Positions 1 through 4,996 of a DNA stretch of 13,989 nt are shown here, one piece after another. The position numbers were made by a program, and so were the translations under genes. Within the stretch, counting starts at the first letter, position 1, and each line of letters begins with the position of its first letter. Under the pieces are notes generated by a model, which had not been told where the DNA came from, ran no database searches, and worked only from the letters and a program-made list of their open reading frames with translations. The stretch is from contig DATANR010000438.1 in assembly GCA_036266155.1 (NCBI GenBank), forward strand, positions 1 to 13,989. The letters are read 5' to 3'. This DNA is from SIAJ01 sp036266155 (GTDB lineage: Bacteria > Planctomycetota > Planctomycetia > Gemmatales > Gemmataceae).

Positions 1-54
1 GTCCAATGTCGCTCGTTCTTCATCGGTGAGCCGGACGATGTATTTCTTCTGCAT
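1..54 (-). CDS. IS630-like transposase, N-terminal fragment at window edge
   Basis: The first 18 codons of a minus-strand gene that continues past position 1. They read MQKKYIVRLTDEERATLD. This closely matches the usual start of IS630/Tc1-mariner-type transposases (Y-I-V-x-L-T-x-E-E-R), whose opening part is a helix-turn-helix DNA-binding domain. The catalytic DDE domain would lie outside the window, so intactness cannot be judged. The ATG at 54 is supported by a near-perfect Shine-Dalgarno 9 nt upstream. The family is inferred from this short stretch plus the good ribosome-binding site. An unrelated small DNA-binding protein is possible but less likely. Confidence 0.68.
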   Translation of the reverse strand, partial: MQKKYIVRLTDEERATLD

Positions 55-63
55 GACAGCACC

Positions 64-70
64 CCTCCTT
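64..70 (-). promoter_or_regulatory. Strong ribosome-binding site for the transposase fragment
   Basis: Read on the minus strand this is AAGGAGG, fully complementary to the 16S anti-Shine-Dalgarno, 9 nt before the ATG at position 54. Few other genes in this window have such a strong site. It fixes the start of the truncated transposase and suggests a gene adapted for autonomous expression. Confidence 0.7.
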
Positions 71-100
71 GGTTGCTGCCATTTTGGTCAACTCCTCCCA

Positions 101-127
101 CACACGCTACCCTAACTTCAGCGTGTG
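101..127. repeat. Inverted repeat near the transposase end
   Basis: CACACGCT (101-108) and AGCGTGTG (120-127) form a perfect 8-bp inverted repeat with an 11-nt loop. It lies about 50 nt upstream of the transposase start, where the left end of an IS630-type element would be expected, and a TA dinucleotide (the IS630 target) follows at 129-130. It may be a subterminal or terminal element of the insertion sequence. The true IS boundary cannot be fixed because the other end lies outside the window. Confidence 0.4.
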
Positions 128-221
128 ATAGAGCACTAGGCTTTCTGGCGCTACAATTGCGATTGCGATTTTTCGACATATCTCTTTTCAACATAAGCGC
201 ATAGATGCGGTCTGCGCGGGC

Positions 222-258
222 AGAGATGGCCAACCCCGGTATGTGTTTGGCCATCTCT
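222..258. repeat. Perfect 12-bp inverted repeat (hairpin)
   Basis: AGAGATGGCCAA (222-233) is exactly complementary to TTGGCCATCTCT (247-258), with a 13-nt loop. No run of T follows on the plus strand, and none precedes it that would serve the minus strand. It is therefore not a standard rho-independent terminator. It could be a DNA-binding site, an old element end, or a transcript hairpin in the leader of the lipoprotein gene. Confidence 0.6.
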
Positions 259-304
259 CCTGGGCATCTCTGATTTTCGCTTGCGGCCTTGAAGAGTTTG
301 AGAC

Positions 305-333
305 TTGACGGTCTATTCATCGAAGGGTATTCG
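305..333 (+). promoter_or_regulatory. Possible sigma70-type promoter for the lipoprotein gene
   Basis: TTGACG (305-310, five of six matches to the -35 consensus) is followed after 17 nt by TATTCG (328-333, weak -10). The spacing is ideal and it sits about 50 nt upstream of the ATG at 384. The -10 match is poor, so this is only a candidate. Confidence 0.3.
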
Positions 334-383
334 GCGGCCATTGCCACCGGATGTAGGCACCAATTGGGACAGGGACGTCCTTC

Positions 384-1244
384 ATGCGCCTCGCGCGCCT
401 CTTGCTGATTGGTCTGATGCCGATCGCGCTGGCCGGCTGCCTACACGAGGCGGATCGACCCGCGTGGATGAAACGTTTGCCTCTGCTGCGGTCCACGCCG
501 GACTCCGAATCAGCGACTCTGGAATACGTCCTCATCGAACGGCCTGTCGGTGGCGACGAGATCAATCGCAAAGTGTGGGACCGCATTGACGAGCAGATCG
601 TTCCATTTGAAACTCGAACCGTGCTCGACGACGCGGGTCTGCGTGTCGGCATCGCGAGCGAATCGACGCCGGGCCCTCTTCGGAAGTTGATTGACGATCC
701 ACGAACGGGCCGCGGCCATCGTTTCCGCACGTTTTCGCTCGATCGGCCGGCCCCGCTGCTCGTTTCGGGAGCATTGCCGCATGCCGAGTTCAATTTGCCA
801 GGTACGGACGGCCGGCCCACGAAGTTCGGCCGCGATCAGACCGCTCTGGGATTCGAGATCACCATTCGCGACGCACCCGATGGGAAGGTGCTCGTGAAGT
901 TGGTCCCACATGCCAAGTTCCGCGAGCCGGGCCAGATCATTCCAGCCATGACCGGCGAACGCGAACAGGGCACCGAGTCATTCCCGGCCGCCGGTTTCGA
1001 AATTGCACTCTCCGACTCCGAGTTTCTGGTGATCGGCACCGATTCATTTCGTGCCAGCACCTTCGGACACTCCGCCCTGATCGGCGCCCAGGATGAACGT
1101 CGCGTTCAGCGCCTTCTCGTCTTGCGGGCCGGCCGAGGCAACGTCGAACCAGATGGCCAACGTCCGTTGCCGGACAAGGTCGGCCAGGCGACAACACCGC
1201 CACTCGCATCTCAGGCGACCGCCGCCCGCGGCGTCAGTCCGTGA
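384..1244 (+). CDS. Putative lipoprotein of unknown function
   Basis: 286 residues, family not recognised. The N-terminus is a lipoprotein signal peptide: MRLAR, a hydrophobic stretch, then the lipobox LAGC with the lipidated Cys at residue 19. The mature protein should therefore be anchored to a membrane facing the periplasm. The body is mixed alpha/beta with no obvious catalytic motif. A central region (about 150-235) has alternating hydrophobic strands (LGFEITIRD, VLVKLVPHA, FEIALSDSEFLVIG) like a beta-rich domain. The last 40 residues are low-complexity and rich in A, P, Q and R. The ATG at 384 is chosen because only this start gives the signal peptide; a purine-rich AGGGAC lies upstream. 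rtcA follows after 84 nt. Export and lipidation are well supported, the function is not. Confidence 0.8.
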   Translation: MRLARLLLIGLMPIALAGCLHEADRPAWMKRLPLLRSTPDSESATLEYVLIERPVGGDEINRKVWDRIDEQIVPFETRTVLDDAGLRVGIASESTPGPLRKLIDDPRTGRGHRFRTFSLDRPAPLLVSGALPHAEFNLPGTDGRPTKFGRDQTALGFEITIRDAPDGKVLVKLVPHAKFREPGQIIPAMTGEREQGTESFPAAGFEIALSDSEFLVIGTDSFRASTFGHSALIGAQDERRVQRLLVLRAGRGNVEPDGQRPLPDKVGQATTPPLASQATAARGVSP

Positions 1245-1328
1245 ACCCGTCATGGCAATAAGCTGTCAGCATTCAGCAACTAGGCAGACAGTCTGGCCAA
1301 TTGCCAAGTATTTCACGCTGATCGTTTG

Positions 1329-2360
1329 ATGATCGAAATCGATGGTTCATTCGGCGAAGGCGGCGGTCAAGTGCTCCGCTCTTCACTCGCATTGTCGTTG
1401 CTGACGGGCAAGCCCTTTCGGCTGCGCAAGATTCGCGCCAACCGCAAGCCGAAGCCGGGGCTGCGCCCGCAACATCTCGCTTCCGTACGGGCGGCCGCTC
1501 GCATTGGCAGCGCCAAGGTGTCTGGCGACGCCGTCGGCTCGAGCAATCTGATCTTCGAGCCCGGTCAGGTGTGCGCAGGCAAATACCATTTCCCCATCGG
1601 CACGGCCGGCGCCACGGCCCTGGTCCTGCACACGGTCTACTTGCCATTAGCCCTTGCCGACGGACCTAGCGAGATCGTCCTCGAAGGCGGCACACACAAC
1701 GACAAGGCGCCGTGCTTTCACTTCCTCGATACGACGTGGCGGGCGTACATGGCTCGCCTCGGCATGACGTTGCCGCTGGAAATGAAGCGGCCCGGTTTCT
1801 ACCCACGCGGCGGCGGGCTCGTGATCGCGCACGTTCAGCCGTGGACAATCCGGAAGCCGCTGCGCTTGTTCGGTCCAGTTATGCCGAACGTGGCAAACAT
1901 CCTGAGCGCGACCGCCGGACTGCCGGACCACGTCAGCAACCGCCAAGCCCGTCGGGCAACCGTTCGCCTTCGCGACGCCGGCGTTGAACCGACGGTCACT
2001 TCGGAAGAATGGCCCGGCGACCCTGGATGCGTGCTCGCGGTCACCTGGGCGGCGACAGTGCCGACTCTGTTCTTTGGTCTCGGCGCACGGGGCAAGCCGG
2101 CCGAGGCGGTGGCCGACGAAGCGATCGAGCAAGCGCTCGCCCATCGCGACAGCGGTATGCCAGTTGATCCACACAGTGCCGATCAACTGTTGTTGCCACT
2201 TGCGATTGCCGACGGCGATTCCGAATTCCACGTCTCCGAGGTGACCCGGCACCTCACCACGAACGCGGCAGTCATTCAGTTCTTCCTGGAACGGAACATT
2301 GCGATCGAAGGCGAAGAGGGTTCGCCCGGCGTCGTGAAGGTTGCAGGCCGCGCGCTATAA
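1329..2360 (+). CDS. rtcA: RNA 3'-terminal phosphate cyclase
   Basis: RtcA converts an RNA 3'-phosphate to a 2',3'-cyclic phosphate using ATP, through a covalent enzyme-AMP intermediate. It acts in RNA end repair. The 343 residues match the usual length (about 340). Family signatures are visible: IEIDGSFGEGGGQVLR at residues 2-17, RPQHL near 47, the GFYPRGGG loop, and the C-terminal RHLTTNAAVIQFF containing the His (residue 308) that aligns with the adenylated active-site histidine of E. coli RtcA (His309). A TTG codon directly before the ATG could also initiate, but ATG gives the normal family N-terminus. No rtcB or rtcR is in the window, unlike the E. coli rtcBA operon. The next gene is 27 nt downstream, and a TATAAT hexamer overlaps this gene's stop codon. 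Confidence 0.95.
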   Translation: MIEIDGSFGEGGGQVLRSSLALSLLTGKPFRLRKIRANRKPKPGLRPQHLASVRAAARIGSAKVSGDAVGSSNLIFEPGQVCAGKYHFPIGTAGATALVLHTVYLPLALADGPSEIVLEGGTHNDKAPCFHFLDTTWRAYMARLGMTLPLEMKRPGFYPRGGGLVIAHVQPWTIRKPLRLFGPVMPNVANILSATAGLPDHVSNRQARRATVRLRDAGVEPTVTSEEWPGDPGCVLAVTWAATVPTLFFGLGARGKPAEAVADEAIEQALAHRDSGMPVDPHSADQLLLPLAIADGDSEFHVSEVTRHLTTNAAVIQFFLERNIAIEGEEGSPGVVKVAGRAL

Positions 2361-2361
2361 T
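2356..2361 (+). promoter_or_regulatory. Consensus -10 hexamer overlapping the rtcA stop
   Basis: TATAAT lies across the rtcA stop codon, 26 nt before the ATG at 2388. No good -35 is found at 16-18 nt spacing (CGTGAA or similar). If used, transcription would start near 2368 with a leader of about 20 nt, giving the radical-SAM/protease cluster its own promoter. A perfect hexamer in GC-rich DNA exactly in a gene junction is suggestive, but its activity is inferred. Confidence 0.45.
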
Positions 2362-2364
2362 GGT

Positions 2365-2386
2365 GGGACTTCCCGCTTGGGGTCCC
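2365..2386 (+). promoter_or_regulatory. Hairpin abutting the radical-SAM start codon
   Basis: GGGAC (2365-2369) pairs with GTCCC (2382-2386), and CCC (2372-2374) pairs with GGG (2379-2381). This leaves a 2-nt bulge and a GCTT loop, for 8 bp in all. The stem ends one base before the ATG at 2388 and buries the only Shine-Dalgarno-like G-run (2379-2382). In transcripts running on from rtcA it could restrict translation of the radical-SAM gene. A transcript starting near 2368 would lack its 5' arm and escape. Confidence 0.4.
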
Positions 2387-2387
2387 G

Positions 2388-3008
2388 ATGGCCGAGTTGA
2401 TAATCCAGGTCGCGCAGATCGTCCCGGTCACCGAGGCCGAGGGACCCGGCAAGCGGTTCGCCCTTTGGTTCCAGGGCTGTCCCCTGCGCTGCCCAGGTTG
2501 CTGTAATCCGGAGTTCATTCCATTCGCGGGCGGCGAAGCCGTCCGCGTCGGTCATGTGCTGGAAGTGCTCGATGCGGCGCAAAAACAAGGGATTGAGGGA
2601 ATCACGCTGCTTGGCGGCGAGCCGCTCGCTCACGCCATCGCTGCGGCGGCGTTGACCGTTGTCGCGCGCGAACGCGGCTTAACCGTCATGGTCTTCACGG
2701 GCTACACGCTCGCGGAAGCCCGGGCTCAACAGAATCCCAATGTCGATGCGGTCCTGGCGAATACCGACATCCTGGTCGACGGTCCCTACATCCGCGAGTT
2801 GCCTGACACGACCCGGCGCTGGATCGGCTCGACCAATCAGCGGATCCATTTCTTGTCGAACCGCTATGCGGCCGATGACCCTTGTTGGCGGGAGCGCAAC
2901 ACATTGGAAATTCGCGTCCGCGGCGACGAAATCATCGTGAATGGATTCCCGGCGCCGCGGGCGGTAGGATTGTGGAAGAAGCCCAGGGTCAGCGAGAAAC
3001 CGGTATGA
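2388..3008 (+). CDS. Small radical-SAM (NrdG/PFL-activase-like) protein
   Basis: 206 residues. The hallmark CPLRCPGC (Cys31, Cys35, Cys38; CxxxCxxC) binds the 4Fe-4S cluster that cleaves S-adenosylmethionine. LLGGEPL with GGEP at 76-79 is the SAM-contacting loop, and DILVDGPYI near 130 is typical of the short activase-type subfamily. The size and the absence of extra Cys clusters match the minimal NrdG-like '4Fe-4S single cluster domain' group. NrdG and PFL-activase generate a glycyl radical on a partner enzyme, but no glycyl-radical enzyme is encoded nearby. The substrate is therefore more likely another protein of this cluster. The stop overlaps the next start (ATGA at 3005-3008), implying translational coupling. 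The radical-SAM call is firm; the substrate is unknown. Confidence 0.9.
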   Translation: MAELIIQVAQIVPVTEAEGPGKRFALWFQGCPLRCPGCCNPEFIPFAGGEAVRVGHVLEVLDAAQKQGIEGITLLGGEPLAHAIAAAALTVVARERGLTVMVFTGYTLAEARAQQNPNVDAVLANTDILVDGPYIRELPDTTRRWIGSTNQRIHFLSNRYAADDPCWRERNTLEIRVRGDEIIVNGFPAPRAVGLWKKPRVSEKPV

Positions 3009-4084
3009 GCGACGCGCCGCCGCCGAAATCCGTTTCTCGCTTTGAGGCGAACCTGCTGCGCATCCTGCGGTTTTTCCTGAAACCGGGTCCGGCCGACCAG
3101 GGCCTCCGCCACATCCACGAACGGCTTGAACGGCCGAAGTGCCTGTCTGCGACCGCGGTCGAGCTAATTCGCGATTCGCTCGCCAAGGGATGCGTTCTTT
3201 ATCTGGCGCGAGTCGGCGGATGGAAGCGCGATCGGTTCTTGCGCGATGGCAAGCCCAATTTCGGCCGTCTCTGGGAGCGGTCGCCGGTCGAGAAGCTGAC
3301 GCTTACGTTTTCGAAGTACGCCGTCGACTTCTTGATGTGGCTGACGGCCCATCGGCCCAAGGAAGATCGGCCAACCTGGACTGCGGACATCGGCGAACTG
3401 ACGCCCGCGGATCAGTTGCTGCTGTTCCTCACCTACGATGCCTTGCGGTCTGACGCGGACCTGGCGGCGACATTGCGATCGTCGTCGCCGTTCGGCGACA
3501 ACGCATTGCTGTGGCTGGCGCACCCGAACGACTTTGCCGGCGAGGTCCATGCTCGGGTGCCAACGTTTGGCATGTGGCTGACGGAGCCCGGCAGTTTTAT
3601 CCTCGAAGCGATGCAGCCGGTGCTCGAAAATCGCTGGCTGGAGATCGAGCGAACCAAGGGGCAGATTGGCGACTGGGCACAGCTCAATCAGCAGGGCATG
3701 ATCCAGGGCCGCGTGATCGAGGCATTCACTCACGCGGTGAACGCGGCCGGCCGGCGCGATCTGGCGCGCTTCCTGCTCGCGGTGATGAGCCGGGTGCTGG
3801 CGTCGCCAGACATGCCCGCGACCTTCTGGACCGGTGGTCTGCAAGGCGCCGGCCCGCCGCGGTTGGCCGAGCGCGTCGAAACGCAGCGGAACGCCCTGGT
3901 CGTCTTGCGCGCCGCCGACCGCTTTCGGACCTGGGAACGCGAAGCCCGAGCGAGCGGGTACCTCGACGACGACTATGCCGCGAGCAAGTTCTGGCTCGGC
4001 GAATGCGAGCGGTTTGATTTCAACACAATCGCGGACCGGGCACAGCGCGTGTTGCAGCAGGTGGAGCCGCTTCGAATCAATTAG
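3005..4084 (+). CDS. Unknown 359-residue protein coupled to the radical-SAM gene
   Basis: No family recognised. The ATG at 3005 overlaps the preceding stop in an ATGA. The same frame is open back to 2882, but those 41 codons lie inside the radical-SAM gene and do not resemble protein, so I start at 3005. The protein appears cytosolic and largely helical, with no signal peptide or membrane segment. Notable stretches are ANLLRILRFFLKPG near the N-terminus, LTPADQLLLFLTYDALR near the middle, and WLAHPNDF followed by a long helical C-terminal half. Trp content is high. There are few cysteines and no clear catalytic triad, which suits an adaptor or structural partner of the AAA+ protease rather than an enzyme. 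It may be one of the uncharacterised 'X' proteins that accompany FtsH-like proteases in proposed conflict systems; this needs a profile search. Confidence 0.8.
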   Translation: MSDAPPPKSVSRFEANLLRILRFFLKPGPADQGLRHIHERLERPKCLSATAVELIRDSLAKGCVLYLARVGGWKRDRFLRDGKPNFGRLWERSPVEKLTLTFSKYAVDFLMWLTAHRPKEDRPTWTADIGELTPADQLLLFLTYDALRSDADLAATLRSSSPFGDNALLWLAHPNDFAGEVHARVPTFGMWLTEPGSFILEAMQPVLENRWLEIERTKGQIGDWAQLNQQGMIQGRVIEAFTHAVNAAGRRDLARFLLAVMSRVLASPDMPATFWTGGLQGAGPPRLAERVETQRNALVVLRAADRFRTWEREARASGYLDDDYAASKFWLGECERFDFNTIADRAQRVLQQVEPLRIN

Positions 4085-4164
4085 GGTATGGGGTATCGGG
4101 TATGGGGCATGAGAAGAGCAGCAGGCGGCGGATCTTCAAACCCTATACCCCACAGCCCATGCCC
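4084..4164. repeat. Interrupted palindrome, GGGTATGGGG type
   Basis: A left arm (4084-4107) built from GGGTAT/GGGGTAT units is complementary at 19 of 24 positions to a right arm (4141-4164) built from CCCTATACCCC and CCCATGCCC. A 33-nt loop separates them. It occupies almost the whole gap between two plus-strand genes and starts on the last base of the upstream stop codon. It resembles dispersed REP-like palindromes I associate with planctomycete intergenic regions. It could form a large hairpin in the transcript and may modulate expression or stability between the two genes. Confidence 0.65.
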
Positions 4165-4178
4165 TGCCGGGGATCATC

Positions 4179-4748
4179 ATGAGCCGAGCCTATCGCATCC
4201 GCGTCAAGGAAGCCGTCACCAAGGAACTGTCGGCATCGGACGAAGTATGCGCCGACCTCGAAGTGCTCGAAATCCTGCCGGGCGACCAGATGGCGGGGCT
4301 GCTTGCTGGCCAATTGAAAGCACGCGGCTTCACAGAGCGCGACGGCAAGCTCTTGCGCTCGCAAGACGGCGTGACGGTGAGCGTCGATCCGGCGACGGGC
4401 GAAGTGAGCGTGAAGACTGAGAAGCAGGAACAGGTCGACTTGAAGACAGAGAAAGAGGGTTGGGGCTACGACGACATCGGGCCCCAGGCTCAGCACGTCC
4501 GCAAGCAACTCTCCGAACAAGCGAAGCAGGAACTCGAGCGTCGAGCTGAAAAGCAGCAAGAGCGTCTTCAAGGCGAGGCGACCGAGCAACTGGAAAAGGT
4601 CCTCGGCCACGTGCGCAAGGAACTCAGCGATGCCGTCAACGCGGTCACGCGCGAGGCGTTGAAGCAGAAGGCGGCCCAGCTCGGCCAGATCAAAGAGATC
4701 AGCGAGGACCCGGAGGCGGGGTCGTTGACGATCAAGGTGGAAGTATAG
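4179..4748 (+). CDS. Unknown 189-residue partner protein with charged helix
   Basis: No firm family. The N-terminal part (1-85) has a beta-alpha-beta look: YRIRVKE strand, LEVLEILP strand, the helix QMAGLLAGQLKARGF, then DGVTVSVDPATGEVSVK as a beta hairpin. Residues about 98-165 form a long Glu/Gln/Lys-rich helix, probably a coiled coil (SEQAKQELERRAEKQQERLQ). A short terminal strand (SLTIKVEV) follows. It appears cytosolic and has no catalytic motif. Strand-helix-hairpin folds of this kind are common in proteins that accompany AAA+ proteins. It sits between the 359-residue protein and the AAA+ protease, so an adaptor or substrate-presenting role is a reasonable inference. The ATG at 4179 follows the palindrome; GGGGATC lies just upstream as a ribosome-binding candidate. 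Confidence 0.78.
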   Translation: MSRAYRIRVKEAVTKELSASDEVCADLEVLEILPGDQMAGLLAGQLKARGFTERDGKLLRSQDGVTVSVDPATGEVSVKTEKQEQVDLKTEKEGWGYDDIGPQAQHVRKQLSEQAKQELERRAEKQQERLQGEATEQLEKVLGHVRKELSDAVNAVTREALKQKAAQLGQIKEISEDPEAGSLTIKVEV

Positions 4749-4996
4749 GTTCAGTGGGAGCGCCGCCGACACAGTTCGAATGTCGCAATTGCGTTTCTAG
4801 CTAACGGTGGGGACAGGGCGAACATGCGCAGAACGATTTTGCATTAAACATCATGGGAAAAGACTTTGCGACAGAATCTCCTTTTCGCGCCGGACCTCAA
4901 GATACGTTTCTAGAGAGGGTGTGTTGGTGAACGAAACGAGATCGGGGCAGCCGTAGCGTCGTCAGGCGCCGATCAGATTGGTCATTGGAATTATTG
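4749..4996. other. 248-nt gap before the AAA+ protease gene
   Basis: This is the largest gap in the cluster, with AT-rich patches (4835-4905) unlike the surrounding GC-rich coding DNA. A 9-nt direct repeat CGTTTCTAG occurs at 4792-4800 and 4905-4913. A 25-codon frame at 4853-4930 has no convincing ribosome-binding site and is not called. I find no clear -35/-10 pair. The length, composition and repeat suggest a separate promoter or operator for the protease gene, but this is not proven. Confidence 0.4.

Larger units (their letters stand above)
128..383. other. Gene-free stretch between IS end and lipoprotein gene
   Basis: I see no convincing coding region here. It is richer in A+T than its surroundings (notably 150-200). 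It contains a TACAAT -10-like hexamer at 152-157, a doubled GCGATT, a perfect 12-bp palindrome (222-258) and a weak promoter candidate (305-333). An open frame starting at 305 runs through the lipoprotein gene in another frame and does not look like protein. The stretch is probably the IS flank plus the leader of the downstream gene. Confidence 0.6.

Noticed and set aside
305..589. A 94-codon open frame overlapping the lipoprotein start
   Set aside because: Arg/Pro-rich, low-order translation with no ribosome-binding site. The overlapping frame from 384 has a proper lipoprotein signal peptide.
1647..2252. A 201-codon minus-strand frame inside rtcA
   Set aside because: Antisense to a well-conserved rtcA with no recognisable protein features.
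2388..3008. Calling the radical-SAM protein NrdG or PflA
   Set aside because: The motifs fit the superfamily, but no glycyl-radical enzyme is adjacent and the context points elsewhere.
4853..4930. A 25-codon frame in the gap before the protease
   Set aside because: Very short, no convincing ribosome-binding site, no recognisable pattern. More likely part of a regulatory gap.
4985..4996. TTG start extending the protease by four residues
   Set aside because: The ATG at 4997 has a GGAA at suitable spacing and is the stronger start codon. The extension adds nothing recognisable.
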